From Aureitalea sp. L0-47 (GTDB lineage: Bacteria > Bacteroidota > Bacteroidia > Flavobacteriales > Flavobacteriaceae), in contig NZ_JAFMTQ010000008.1 in NCBI RefSeq assembly GCF_026126405.1, positions 1 to 64,000 of the forward strand: a stretch of DNA of 64,000 nucleotides. Reading direction: 5' to 3'. Both the position numbers and the translations under genes were made by a program. The notes under the pieces are model-generated. The model searched no databases, was not told where the DNA came from, and saw only the letters and a list, made by a program, of their open reading frames with translations. This document shows, piece by piece, positions 37,810-46,606 of the stretch. The stretch's first letter is position 1. Each line of letters begins with the position of its first letter.

Positions 37810-38901
37810 ATGTCCCGGATATTGATCTTTTTGGTATTTCTGTCCCTTCCACTGAAAGCTCAGGAATCCGTGAATGGCCGAAATTTGTTCGAGGTTTCTT
37901 ACGGATATGGAACCATGCTTAGGCACAATAAGAATGTGGCTCATCTGGTGAACGCTCATCCGGGAATAATTAGCTTATCATACAGCCAGAGGACTTATGG
38001 TAAAAAACGATGGCATAGAGAATACAATTATCCGGATTGGGGGTTTATGCTTCAGTATACCGACTTCGGAAATGAAGTGCTGGGTGAGAATTACGCCCTG
38101 ATGGGTCATTACAATTTTTATTTTCTGAATAGAAAGCTTCGTTTACGAGCGGCCGAGGGAATAGGCTTGAACACTAATCCCTTTGATCTCAGGACCAATC
38201 CGAAGAATATTTCCTACGGAAGTAGTTTTATTTTTTCTACCACCTTAGCGGTTTCCTATGTGGAGCAGGATCTATTTAAGGATTTCGGTTTGGAACTGGG
38301 AGTTTCGCTGGTCCATAGTTCGAACGGGAGCATAAAGGCACCGAATTCAGGGACGAATATTGTAACCTTCACGGCAGGTCTTTCGTATAATCCACAGGAT
38401 GTTGAACCGAAGGAGTATGTAAAAGTAGACGATGAACCAATTAGTGAGCCCATTCACTTTAATATTTTTGTGCGTGGAGGTGTGAACAGCAGTGATTACA
38501 TCGACCTGGGACAGCATCCGTTTTGGGTGTTAGGGGGTTACGCCGACAAACGCCTGAACTATAAAAGCACACTCCAATTAGGGGCTGAAATATTTTTCAC
38601 AGAATTTCTACAAGAAGAGATTAAGTATTTGTCGGTTTCGTTTCCACTTAGGAATATAGATCCCGATAACGATTACAGGAGAGTAGGATTGTTTGCCGGG
38701 CACGAATTCAGAATTGGTGATCTGGGAATTGAGACCCAGCTGGGTTATTATGTGTATTACCCTTATAAATATGAAAGTCGCGTATATTCGCGGGTTGGGA
38801 TGAAATATTTTCTGAATAAGAATTGGTTCGGGGCTGTGTCGATTAAATCGCATTCCTTTAATGCCGAGGCTATAGAATTCGCTCTCGGAATTCGAATATG
38901 A
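37810..38901 (+). CDS. Acyloxyacyl hydrolase / PagL-like lipid A deacylase, copy 1
   Basis: A 363-residue outer-membrane protein with a signal peptide (residues 1-18, ending in LKAQ). The barrel-like body contains the PagL signature region H-S-S-N-G-S-I-K-A-P-N-S-G near residue 175, with the His-x-Ser pair that is catalytic in PagL. PagL enzymes remove the 3-O acyl chain from lipid A. It is longer than classical PagL (about 150-190 residues). Its downstream partner encodes a GIN-domain lipoprotein, and the two-gene unit is repeated immediately after. A TAAATTAG -7 candidate lies 4 nt before the ATG. Confidence 0.8.
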   Translation: MSRILIFLVFLSLPLKAQESVNGRNLFEVSYGYGTMLRHNKNVAHLVNAHPGIISLSYSQRTYGKKRWHREYNYPDWGFMLQYTDFGNEVLGENYALMGHYNFYFLNRKLRLRAAEGIGLNTNPFDLRTNPKNISYGSSFIFSTTLAVSYVEQDLFKDFGLELGVSLVHSSNGSIKAPNSGTNIVTFTAGLSYNPQDVEPKEYVKVDDEPISEPIHFNIFVRGGVNSSDYIDLGQHPFWVLGGYADKRLNYKSTLQLGAEIFFTEFLQEEIKYLSVSFPLRNIDPDNDYRRVGLFAGHEFRIGDLGIETQLGYYVYYPYKYESRVYSRVGMKYFLNKNWFGAVSIKSHSFNAEAIEFALGIRI

Positions 38902-38902
38902 T

Positions 38903-39652
38903 ATGAAAAGAATTTTGATCATACTGAGTATTCTCTTCTTCTCCTGTAATAGTGAAGACGCACCGGATTGCCTTCAGGTTAATGGTGACAGGGAGACGAG
39001 GACGTATTCGGTAGGTTCATTCACAAAAATCCGAATTGAGGACAACGTAGATCTCAGAATAAGACAAGGCAATGAGATTGACGTTCGCGTGGAGGCAGGG
39101 GGCAATTTGTTTACTGATATTTCCGTTGAAGTATACGGAAATACTCTGGTGGTGAGCAGTGATAACAATTGCGAGCTCCTTCGAGATTACGAACCAATAG
39201 TGGCCTATGTAACAGCGCCCGATATAGATCTATTGAGAAATGCGTCTACCGGTGATGTTATTAGTGAAGGTGTGCTGCGATATTCAAATCTCGAACTGAG
39301 GAGTGATACATCGGGCGGATTGGAAGATCCAAAGAAAAGTGGAGATTTCCGATTGCAGTTGGATACCGATGATTTGTTTGTAGAAGGAAATGGGTTTAGC
39401 ACGTTTTATTTAAGTGGATCGGCCAAAGAGGCCTATATACTTTTTACGGATGAGATCCCGCTTTTTGAGGGAGCTGAACTTGAAATTGAAGATTTAACGA
39501 TTTTTCAGCGAAGTGCTAACATCATGAGAGTGAATCCAATAAACAGCATCCGTGGATCAATACGCGGAACGGGAGATGTCGTAGCTGTAAACAGGCCTGA
39601 AATTGTTGAGGTAGATGCGTACTATACCGGTCGTTTAATATTTGAAGATTAG
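38903..39652 (+). CDS. GIN-domain (DUF2807) lipoprotein, copy 1
   Basis: A 249-residue lipoprotein with lipobox FFSC at residues 12-15, then C-N-S-E-D-A-P-D-C. The mature part is a right-handed beta-helix-like GIN domain, seen in SFTKIRIEDNVDLRIRQGN and in APDIDLLRNASTGDVISEG. GIN proteins are exported adhesin-like or scaffold proteins of unknown detailed role. It starts one nt after the PagL-like gene, so the two are cotranscribed. The copy at 40797 shares the same opening Cys pattern. Confidence 0.85.
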   Translation: MKRILIILSILFFSCNSEDAPDCLQVNGDRETRTYSVGSFTKIRIEDNVDLRIRQGNEIDVRVEAGGNLFTDISVEVYGNTLVVSSDNNCELLRDYEPIVAYVTAPDIDLLRNASTGDVISEGVLRYSNLELRSDTSGGLEDPKKSGDFRLQLDTDDLFVEGNGFSTFYLSGSAKEAYILFTDEIPLFEGAELEIEDLTIFQRSANIMRVNPINSIRGSIRGTGDVVAVNRPEIVEVDAYYTGRLIFED

Positions 39653-39679
39653 TGTATCTTTACACGATTCTATGAAGAA

Positions 39680-40789
39680 ATGAGGAAATTTCGTTGCCTA
39701 ATCATCATCCTTCTTTTTTACCAGTTTTCGAGCGCTCAGCAGCGGGAAACATTTCCTTTTGCCATAGAAGTAAATACCTTCACCGGAAGTATCCTTGAAC
39801 ACAACCCGGATATTGCACACCTTATAACTGATCATCCTACAGGCCTGGTAATCCAGTACAATAGAAAAACCTATGGTTGGAATGAACCCGAAGGGAGATG
39901 GAATTATCCCGACTGGGGTTTTACGTTTACCTACCAGGATATGAAGAATCCTTATTTGGGTGAGAATTATGGACTCTACGGCCATTTTAACTGGTATTTC
40001 TTAAACAGGAACATCCGAATTACCATGGGGCAGGGTATTGCCTACAATACTAACCCATACGATCCGGAAACTAATTTTCAGAATAACGCTTACGGAAGCC
40101 ATCTCCTTAGTTCAACCTATATGATGGTTAACTATGCCAAGGAACGCCTTATCGACGGTTTAGGGATACAGGCAGGTTTTGGCGTGATGCACTATTCGAA
40201 TGCCAATTTCAGAGCGCCTAATAACAGTACGAATACCCTCTTTTTTAATGTTGGTCTCAGCTACCAGCCTGATGCCATAACTTTTCCTTCCTATATTCCT
40301 GTTGGCTCATGGCGCAGTACAAATTATGCGGAGCGGATAAAGTACAATGCCGTGATTCGTACCGGGAAAAATGAAGCGGATGTGAATGGTTTGGGACAGT
40401 TTCCTTTCTACACCTTCTCCTTCTTTGCAGACAAACGAATTAATTACAAAAGTACATTCCAGGTTGGTGTGGACTTCTTCTTTTCAGATTTCCTGATCGA
40501 ATTGATTCGATACAGGGAAGTAGCTTTTCCGGGTGATGGATTAACTGGTGACGAGGATTACAGACGGGTTGGTGTATTTATAGGGCACGAATTAAGATTT
40601 AACAAAGCGGCCTTTGTTTCTCAACTAGGTTATTATGTATATTGGCCATACGCATTCGAGAACAGGATCTACAACAGGTTAGGGGTCAAGAGATATTTCT
40701 TTAATGATCGTTTTTTCGGGGTGATCACGGTAAAAGCACATTGGGCCAAAGCAGAGGCCGTTGAATTTGGAGTGGGAGTAAGAATTTGA
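39680..40789 (+). CDS. Acyloxyacyl hydrolase / PagL-like lipid A deacylase, copy 2
   Basis: A 369-residue paralogue of the gene at 37810. Signal peptide residues 1-19 end in SSAQ. Shared blocks include NPDIAHLITDHPTGLVIQYN, WNYPDWGFTFTYQDM and GQGIAYNTNPYDPETN. The putative catalytic region reads H-Y-S-N-A-N-F-R-A-P-N-N-S near residue 177, keeping His-x-Ser-Asn. A TATCTTTA -7 candidate at 39659-39666 suggests it also has its own promoter. It is the first gene of the second module copy. Confidence 0.8.
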   Translation: MRKFRCLIIILLFYQFSSAQQRETFPFAIEVNTFTGSILEHNPDIAHLITDHPTGLVIQYNRKTYGWNEPEGRWNYPDWGFTFTYQDMKNPYLGENYGLYGHFNWYFLNRNIRITMGQGIAYNTNPYDPETNFQNNAYGSHLLSSTYMMVNYAKERLIDGLGIQAGFGVMHYSNANFRAPNNSTNTLFFNVGLSYQPDAITFPSYIPVGSWRSTNYAERIKYNAVIRTGKNEADVNGLGQFPFYTFSFFADKRINYKSTFQVGVDFFFSDFLIELIRYREVAFPGDGLTGDEDYRRVGVFIGHELRFNKAAFVSQLGYYVYWPYAFENRIYNRLGVKRYFFNDRFFGVITVKAHWAKAEAVEFGVGVRI

Positions 40790-40796
40790 TACAATT

Positions 40797-41549
40797 ATGC
40801 GGAAATTATTATTTATACTGATAGTACCATTGTTGTTCTGGGCATGTGATTCGGAGAATGCCTGGGATTGTTTTCAGGATAGCGGGGAATTGATTCAGCA
40901 GGAATACGATGTGCCTTTATTCAAAAAGATACAGGTATGGGAGCGTGTGCAGCTTATCGTTCAGCAGGGGAACACCCAAAGTGTTAGGGTGCAGACAGGT
41001 TCTAACCTGATCAACGAGATACAGGTGGTAGTGGAGGATAGCACCCTGAAACTGAGTGACAGAAACAGTTGTAACTATGTGCGTGATTTCGATATCACCA
41101 AGGTTTTTGTGTCGAGTCCTGACATAAGAGAAATTCGAACAAGCTCCGGTCTCCCGGTGACAAGTATTGGTACCCTGGGCTGGAACGAACTCAGTCTTAT
41201 TTCCAATGATCCCGAAAATCTTGAAGTTTATCACCACGATGGTGATTTCGATCTCGATCTGGATGTAGTGTTGCTTCGGGTTCAGTCCAATGGTTTATCA
41301 AATTTCTTCCTTAGAGGAAAAGCCCAATATATGGGTATACGTTTTGATGATGGCGATCCAAGGATGGAAGCAGCCGACCTGATCGTGAATAATATCAACG
41401 TGTTCCATCGGAGTACTAATAAGATAATTTGTAATCCCCAGGTTTCTATCCGGGGTCAAATAAGAGGTCTTGGAGACATCATCGCGAAGAATCGTCCTCC
41501 TATTGTCGAGGTTGAAGAATTGTTTAGGGGCCGACTTATTTTCCAGTAG
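40797..41549 (+). CDS. GIN-domain (DUF2807) lipoprotein, copy 2
   Basis: A 250-residue paralogue of the gene at 38903. The lipobox FWAC at residues 13-16 is followed by C-D-S-E-N-A-W-D-C, paralleling copy 1. LFKKIQVWERVQLIVQQGN and SPDIREIRTSSGLPVTSIG are the GIN-domain strands, and the protein ends VEELFRGRLIFQ, as copy 1 ends DAYYTGRLIFED. Its end overlaps the convergent gldA gene by 14 nt. Confidence 0.85.
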   Translation: MRKLLFILIVPLLFWACDSENAWDCFQDSGELIQQEYDVPLFKKIQVWERVQLIVQQGNTQSVRVQTGSNLINEIQVVVEDSTLKLSDRNSCNYVRDFDITKVFVSSPDIREIRTSSGLPVTSIGTLGWNELSLISNDPENLEVYHHDGDFDLDLDVVLLRVQSNGLSNFFLRGKAQYMGIRFDDGDPRMEAADLIVNNINVFHRSTNKIICNPQVSIRGQIRGLGDIIAKNRPPIVEVEELFRGRLIFQ

Positions 41550-42435
41550 TCAATTCAGTAAAGAGTTTTTCCAAAGTTGTATTCTTCTGGTGCAACTGAA
41601 GGATCTTTAGCTCGTTGTCATGGGCGAAGTCGAATACCTTGGCACGCATATCCTCTTCGGTGTCGAAATAAATATGATAGATGAATCCATTGGGGTTTTC
41701 AACCTTTGCCACCTTGTCCATTTTTTGGAGCGCTACTGTTTCAACCCTATAATCGAATTCCACTTCAACGATCTGTTGTTTCCCTGTCTCGAGTTCATCG
41801 AGCTTTTTATCCAAGACTATCACTCCTTTGTTGATAATGATGACCCTGTCGCAAATAGCTTCCACTTCCTGCATAATGTGTGTGGATAATAATACGGTCT
41901 TTTCCTTTCCTACCGTTTTTATAAGTTCCCGTATCTCGATAAGCTGGTTAGGATCGAGACCAGTGGTAGGTTCATCGAGAATGAGCACTTCCGGATCGTG
42001 AAGCAATGCAGCAGCAAGCCCTACACGTTGCCGGTACCCTTTGGATAATGCTCCGATCTTTTTATGAGACTCTGGTTCCAAACCGGTTTTCTTAATCACT
42101 TCGTTTACTTCGGAATCTGACCGTTGATAGATATTCGCGTTGAATTTCAGGTACTCCCTCACATACATATCCAGGTATAGCGGATTGTGTTCCGGAAGAT
42201 AACCCACACTTTGCTGCACCCCTTTTTTATTGGTGAAAATGGAATGTCCATTCACCTCTGCCTCTCCTTCCGAAGGAGCCAAGTAGGTAGTTAGAATCTT
42301 CATTAAGGTAGATTTTCCGGCTCCATTGGGTCCTAGAAATCCTACTATTTCACCCTTCGATAAGGAAAAGGATACCTTGTCCAGGGCCTTTTGCTCACCA
42401 TACTCCTTACTGATATTTGAAACGCTAATCGACAT
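41536..42435 (-). CDS. gldA: Gliding-motility ABC transporter ATP-binding subunit GldA
   Basis: A 299-residue ABC ATPase starting MSISVSNISKEYGEQKALDK; the longer upstream frame (36 residues) is not homologous and is excluded. Walker A GPNGAGKST is near residue 37, signature LSKGYRQRVGLA near 133, Walker B VLILDEPTTGLDP near 155, and a switch His in LLSTHIMQEV near 190. The C-terminal domain fits GldA, required for gliding motility in flavobacteria with GldF and GldG, which are not in this window. It is divergent from the pheA leader. Confidence 0.88.
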   Translation of the reverse strand: MSISVSNISKEYGEQKALDKVSFSLSKGEIVGFLGPNGAGKSTLMKILTTYLAPSEGEAEVNGHSIFTNKKGVQQSVGYLPEHNPLYLDMYVREYLKFNANIYQRSDSEVNEVIKKTGLEPESHKKIGALSKGYRQRVGLAAALLHDPEVLILDEPTTGLDPNQLIEIRELIKTVGKEKTVLLSTHIMQEVEAICDRVIIINKGVIVLDKKLDELETGKQQIVEVEFDYRVETVALQKMDKVAKVENPNGFIYHIYFDTEEDMRAKVFDFAHDNELKILQLHQKNTTLEKLFTELTTGK

Positions 42436-42504
42436 TTTTTCTCGTTGATAAAAGTACGCAAATAAAAAAACGTCTAAAACATTTTGTTGTTGTTTCGAAA
42501 TGTT

Positions 42505-42512
42505 TACTTTAG
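42505..42512 (+). promoter_or_regulatory. -7 element for the pheA leader transcript
   Basis: TACTTTAG matches TAnnTTTG at 7 of 8 positions. Transcription would begin about 10 nt before the leader-peptide ATG at 42530. Confidence 0.45.
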
Positions 42513-42529
42513 CAATGATAATAACAGAA

Positions 42530-42601
42530 ATGAACACGTTCACTACATTTTTTAACTTTTGGTTTTTCTATTTTCTTAATAGGAACCGGGTCTCTATGTA
42601 G
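42530..42601 (+). CDS. pheL: Phe leader peptide (attenuator)
   Basis: A 23-codon ORF reading MNTFTTFFNFWFFYFLNRNR followed by VSM. Seven of the 23 residues are Phe, clustered with one Trp and one Tyr at codons 4-15, as in PheL of enterobacteria. The last codons overlap AACCGGGT (42584-42591), which can pair with ACCCGG (42623-42628) as an antiterminator. Ribosomes stalled at Phe codons would leave that strand free and favour readthrough into pheA. The ORF is too short for standard gene finders. Confidence 0.85.
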   Translation: MNTFTTFFNFWFFYFLNRNRVSM

Positions 42602-42620
42602 TGCTGCTATAACAACATGT

Positions 42621-42649
42621 AAACCCGGAATTGATTTCCGGGTTTTTTT
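42621..42649 (+). terminator. Attenuator terminator before pheA
   Basis: AAACCCGGAA (42621-42630) pairs with TTCCGGGTTT (42636-42645) across a five-base loop, running into seven T at 42643-42649. The 5' arm also pairs with CCGGGT at 42586-42591 in the leader-peptide ORF, giving the alternative antiterminator. Confidence 0.88.
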
Positions 42650-42669
42650 ATGGATCAAAATTGAAAATT

Positions 42670-43539
42670 ATGAAAGTTGCAATTCAGGGTATAGAAGGAT
42701 CATTCCACGACGAGGCAGTTCAGAAATTGTTTCCCAACCACGAAGTTGAACTAGTGAAATGTGAAGCATTCGACCATGTAACACAAAGAGTAAAGGAGGG
42801 CAAAGCAGACTATGGCGTACTCGCAATAGAGAATACCATAGCCGGATCCATTTTACCTAACTACAACCTAATTGATGCCGATGAATTCGAAATATTCGAT
42901 GAGGTATTTCTGAATATCCAGATGTATTTAATGGCTCTGGAATCGGAATCGATAATAGATATATTCGAAGTTCACTCGCATCCTGTGGCCTTGTTACAGT
43001 GTAGAGAATACCTCCGGAAATTCCCACCTCAGTTCAAGATAATTGAAGGAAAGGATACGGCTTTCGAAGCAAAACGAATTCGGGAGAATAATATCAAGGG
43101 AGTTGCGGCCATTGCAGGAAAGCAGGTTGCTGAACGCTTTGGACTAAAGATACTGGACAGTAATATTCAGGATATCAAGGAAAATGAAACACGGTTTGTA
43201 TTGATCGGTAAACGTGGAACCAGTTTAAGTAAGAAAGTACCGAATAAGGCGACTATTAAGTTCCAATTGGGTAGCGAGGTGGGCACTTTGAGTAAGGCGC
43301 TTCAATTGTTGGCCGGATTTAATATTAACCTTACAAAGATTCAATCGCTGCCTGTGCTTGGCGCGCCTTGGAGATATGCATTCTTTGTAGACCTTACCTT
43401 CGAGGACAGCCAGCAGTTCTATGATGCTATTGAAGCTTTGGACCAACAGGTGAAAGAGTTGAAGATCGTAGGGGCATATGCTCAGAATAAAGAAAACAGG
43501 CCGAGTGAACTTACAAACGTAATGCTGGATGGAAAATAA
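42670..43539 (+). CDS. pheA: Prephenate dehydratase
   Basis: A 289-residue enzyme making phenylpyruvate from prephenate. It starts MKVAIQGIEGSFHDEAVQKLF; the longer frame runs through the terminator T-run and is excluded. The PDT domain has the family Thr-Arg-Phe triad in NETRFVLIGK near residue 175. The C-terminal ACT domain carries the Phe-binding GALSKAL-like motif as GTLSKALQLLAG and the ESRP-like block as IQSLPVLGAPWRY. So it has two layers of Phe control: allostery and the upstream attenuator. It overlaps the next gene by 11 nt. Confidence 0.94.
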   Translation: MKVAIQGIEGSFHDEAVQKLFPNHEVELVKCEAFDHVTQRVKEGKADYGVLAIENTIAGSILPNYNLIDADEFEIFDEVFLNIQMYLMALESESIIDIFEVHSHPVALLQCREYLRKFPPQFKIIEGKDTAFEAKRIRENNIKGVAAIAGKQVAERFGLKILDSNIQDIKENETRFVLIGKRGTSLSKKVPNKATIKFQLGSEVGTLSKALQLLAGFNINLTKIQSLPVLGAPWRYAFFVDLTFEDSQQFYDAIEALDQQVKELKIVGAYAQNKENRPSELTNVMLDGK

Positions 43540-44629
43540 AAAAGAGCTAAGAACCTGGTTAAACAACATGGAATTGTCGCATCCGCTTGTGATCGCAGGG
43601 CCATGCAGTGCGGAAACAGAGGACCAGGTATTGGATATTGCACACAAGTTAAAGAATACCGATGCAACAGTGCTTCGGGCAGGAATCTGGAAACCGCGTA
43701 CGCGTCCAGGGAATTTTGAAGGTGTAGGAGCATTGGGTTTGAAATGGTTGCAGCGGGCAAAGGAAGAAACAGGTATGATGATCACCACTGAAGTAGCCAG
43801 CCCTACACATGTGGATCTCGCTCAAAAACACGATGTAGATATTTTCTGGATTGGTGCCAGGACAACAGTATCGCCTTTTATTGTACAGGAGATTGCCGAG
43901 GCCCTGCGAGGAACTAACAAGCCAGTTTTGATAAAAAACCCTGTAAACCCGGACCTTTCCCTCTGGTTGGGAGCGGTGGAACGCTTTTATAAGGCGGACA
44001 TACCAAACCTGGGAGTGATCCACAGGGGGTTTTCAACCTATGAAAAGACAAGGTACAGGAACAACCCGGAATGGCAGATCCCAATAGATCTACAAAACAG
44101 GTTCCCCGACCTTCCTTTGATATTGGATCCGTCTCACATCGCTGGGAGAAGGGACATCATTTTCGATCTTTGTCAGACGGCCCTAGACCTAAATTACGAC
44201 GGTCTCATGATCGAAACCCATAACGACCCCGATAATGCCTGGAGTGATGCAGCACAGCAGATCACCCCGGAAACGTTAGACCAGATCACCATCGATCTAA
44301 GAATACGCGAAGAGGAAAGTGACGAGGTGGAATTCAGAAACAAGCTTGCTACATTACGAACCAAGATCGACGTGGTAGATCACAAGTTGCTGGAGATCCT
44401 TGGAAAGCGTATGAAGATCTCGGATGAGATCGGGACACTGAAGAGGGATAACAATGTTGCTATCCTTCAAACCAAGCGATGGAATGAGATCCTTGGAAAG
44501 ATGATACTGGAAGGAGAAGAACAGAGCCTAAGCGAAGAATTCGTCTTACGGATATACAAAGCAATCCACCAGGAATCGATCAATCACCAGAAAAGAATTA
44601 TAAATCAGAAACAAGAAAAGCCCGTTTAA
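43529..44629 (+). CDS. DAHP synthase / chorismate mutase fusion
   Basis: A 366-residue bifunctional enzyme. Residues 1-260 are a KDPG-aldolase-like (type I beta) DAHP synthase: AGPCSAE near residue 23, RAGIWKPRTRPGNFEG near 50, KNPVNPD near 136 and DPSHIAGRRD near 194. Residues about 268-355 are a type II chorismate mutase (LRTKIDVVDHKLLEILGKRM). It commits carbon to the shikimate pathway and makes prephenate, which the upstream PheA uses. It is cotranscribed with pheA under the Phe attenuator. The aminotransferase and prephenate dehydrogenase genes often seen between these two in flavobacteria are absent here. Confidence 0.93.
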   Translation: MENKKELRTWLNNMELSHPLVIAGPCSAETEDQVLDIAHKLKNTDATVLRAGIWKPRTRPGNFEGVGALGLKWLQRAKEETGMMITTEVASPTHVDLAQKHDVDIFWIGARTTVSPFIVQEIAEALRGTNKPVLIKNPVNPDLSLWLGAVERFYKADIPNLGVIHRGFSTYEKTRYRNNPEWQIPIDLQNRFPDLPLILDPSHIAGRRDIIFDLCQTALDLNYDGLMIETHNDPDNAWSDAAQQITPETLDQITIDLRIREEESDEVEFRNKLATLRTKIDVVDHKLLEILGKRMKISDEIGTLKRDNNVAILQTKRWNEILGKMILEGEEQSLSEEFVLRIYKAIHQESINHQKRIINQKQEKPV

Positions 44630-44649
44630 ACGGGCTTCCTTAATTTTTT
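44618..44649. terminator. Terminator between convergent genes
   Basis: AAGCCCGTTT-AAACGGGCTT (44618-44637) is a perfect inverted repeat overlapping the stop codon of the DAHP synthase gene, followed by a T-run at 44644-44649. It serves the plus-strand gene and possibly the minus-strand one. Confidence 0.85.
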
Positions 44650-44657
44650 GAATCTTA

Positions 44658-45119
44658 TTATTCGGCGGCCTTCGCTTTTCTGAATGTGTAGCGGGTAATA
44701 TAGATCCCGTTACCATCTCCTTTTCCACCTTCACTTTCCACGGCGCTATTGATCCAGAACAATTCCCAGCCCTCAGCCGACATGGTGTTTAGTTTAGACA
44801 TCACAATGGCGTCGTTTGCTGCAATATTCTGAAAGCGAATTCCTCCAAGGTTATAGAAGTTTAATAATTTGGTTTCATCGAAGCCTTTAACGCGGATATC
44901 TTTACGTTTTGATTTGTTTCGAGTGTTGTCTTCTTCAGTTCGTGTTGAAGTGAATTCAGTGTAGTCCCTGGTTTCGTTGGCGCTTACCATTCGTGATCTA
45001 CCAAGTCCGTTAGGAACGATAGATTCTACTACTGTTACAATTTGATACTCATATGCCTGGGCGTTGTTTACTTGGATAAAGCTAAAAATTGCAAATAATG
45101 TAATGAGGATTTTTTTCAT
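44658..45119 (-). CDS. Secreted protein of unknown function
   Basis: A 153-residue protein with a signal peptide (residues 1-21, ending in NNAQA). The mature part opens YEYQIVTVVESIV and later has KLNTMSAEGWELFWINSA, a pattern like DUF4177-type small beta proteins. No lipobox or catalytic motif is seen. It has its own promoter: TATATTTG on the minus strand at 45144-45151. It is convergent to the DAHP synthase gene and divergent from rsgA. The function is not known. Confidence 0.78.
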   Translation of the reverse strand: MKKILITLFAIFSFIQVNNAQAYEYQIVTVVESIVPNGLGRSRMVSANETRDYTEFTSTRTEEDNTRNKSKRKDIRVKGFDETKLLNFYNLGGIRFQNIAANDAIVMSKLNTMSAEGWELFWINSAVESEGGKGDGNGIYITRYTFRKAKAAE

Positions 45120-45143
45120 AAGATGTTTTGTTTACGTGATGGG

Positions 45144-45151
45144 CAAATATA
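45144..45151 (-). promoter_or_regulatory. -7 element for the secreted protein gene
   Basis: The minus strand reads TATATTTG, an exact TAnnTTTG, about 25 nt before the ATG at 45119. Confidence 0.5.
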
Positions 45152-45198
45152 CAGGAATTATAATGTGGTTTATTTTAATTTTCTGACTTTTGTACTGA

Positions 45199-46128
45199 AT
45201 GAAAGGAGTTGTATACAAATCGACAGGGAGCTGGTTCACGGTGAAAACTGACAATGGAAAATTCTATGAGTGTAGGATCAAGGGTAAATTCCGGATTGAA
45301 GGAATTAAAAGTACAAACCCTGTAGCCGTAGGAGATCGTGTGTCTTTCGAAGTTGAAACCAAAGGGGATGAAACCATCGGGATCATACACGGTATCGATG
45401 AACGCGATAATTATATCATCCGCAGATCGGTAAAGCTTTCAAAACAAACACATATTATAGCGGCGAATATAGATATCGCTTTTCTACTGGTAACTGTCAA
45501 CAACCCTGTGACTTTTCCAACCTTTATAGATCGATTCCTGGTTACTGCTGAAGCCTACGATATCGAAGCGATCTTGCTCTTCAATAAGGTAGATAGTTGT
45601 TCCGAAGAAGAATTGTTGGAGATGAAATATCTGGCATCGGTATATCGAAAGATAGGCTATACCTGCTTGGGAATCTCAGCTAAATCCGGTAAGAATGTAG
45701 AAAAAGTAAAGGCCTTGATGGAAGATAAAGTTTGCATGTTTTCCGGGCATAGTGGTGTGGGGAAATCTACCCTGATCAATGCCCTTGAACCGGGATTGGA
45801 CCTAAAGACTTCGGAGATAAGTGAGCAGCACCAGCAGGGACAGCATACAACCACCTTTGCCGAAATGTATGATCTTTCATTCGGAGCAAAGATCATAGAT
45901 ACCCCTGGGATTCGAGGTTTTGGGGTAGTTGAAATGGACAATGAAGAACTGGGAGATTACTTCCCGGAATTCTTCAGATTAAAACAAGAATGTAAGTTCA
46001 ATAATTGTCTTCATTTGGAAGAACCACAATGCGCAGTGAAAGAAGCGCTTGAGAATGAAGAGATCGCCTGGTCCAGGTATAAAAGTTACCAGCAGATCAT
46101 GTCGGGTGAAGAAGATACCTATCGATAA
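45199..46128 (+). CDS. rsgA: Ribosome small subunit-dependent GTPase A
   Basis: A 309-residue circularly permuted GTPase for 30S maturation. It has an N-terminal OB domain (residues 1-70), then NKVD near 115, the P-loop [15 protein letters not shown] near 180 and DTPGIRGFG near 232. The permuted motif order G4-G1-G3 is typical. The C-terminal zinc knuckle has C-x5-C-x-H and a later C ([14 protein letters not shown] near 265). A GACTTTTG -7-like string ends 7 nt before the ATG, so the message is probably leaderless. It is the first gene of a housekeeping run through dtd. Confidence 0.95.
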   Translation: MKGVVYKSTGSWFTVKTDNGKFYECRIKGKFRIEGIKSTNPVAVGDRVSFEVETKGDETIGIIHGIDERDNYIIRRSVKLSKQTHIIAANIDIAFLLVTVNNPVTFPTFIDRFLVTAEAYDIEAILLFNKVDSCSEEELLEMKYLASVYRKIGYTCLGISAKSGKNVEKVKALMEDKVCMFSGHSGVGKSTLINALEPGLDLKTSEISEQHQQGQHTTTFAEMYDLSFGAKIIDTPGIRGFGVVEMDNEELGDYFPEFFRLKQECKFNNCLHLEEPQCAVKEALENEEIAWSRYKSYQQIMSGEEDTYR

Positions 46129-46136
46129 AATCAACC

Positions 46137-46589
46137 ATGAGAGCGGTAATACAAAGAGTAAGTGAAGCATCAGTAAATGTAGAAGGGAAAACAATTTCCA
46201 CTATTGGGAACGGTTTTCTCATCTTGCTTGGGATTGAGACCGAAGATCATTCCGAAGATATTCAATGGCTGGCAGGAAAGATCGCCAGGCTTAGAGTCTT
46301 TTCCGACGAAAACGGTGCGATGAACCGAAGCATACTAGAAACCGGAGGAGATATCATCGTGGTGAGTCAGTTTACACTCCACGCCAGCACGAAGAAAGGC
46401 AATAGACCCTCGTTTATTAAGGCAGCACGACCCGAGACTGCCGTACCACTATACGAGGAATTTGTGGATGAAATGGAGAAGCTAATAGGCAAAGAAGTTT
46501 ACACCGGAGAATTCGGGGCGATGATGGATGTGGCCCTTGTCAATGACGGTCCGGTTACCATTGTGATTGATTCCAAACTGAAAGAGTGA
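46137..46589 (+). CDS. dtd: D-aminoacyl-tRNA deacylase
   Basis: A 150-residue proofreading enzyme that removes D-amino acids from tRNA. It begins [15 protein letters not shown], as the family does. The SQFTL motif (VVSQFTLHA near residue 80) and the NDGPVT motif ([11 protein letters not shown] near 137, family NxGPVT) form the active site across the dimer. It lies 8 nt after rsgA. Confidence 0.95.
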   Translation: MRAVIQRVSEASVNVEGKTISTIGNGFLILLGIETEDHSEDIQWLAGKIARLRVFSDENGAMNRSILETGGDIIVVSQFTLHASTKKGNRPSFIKAARPETAVPLYEEFVDEMEKLIGKEVYTGEFGAMMDVALVNDGPVTIVIDSKLKE

Positions 46590-46606
46590 ATATTACGGTT
46601 TAAGAA

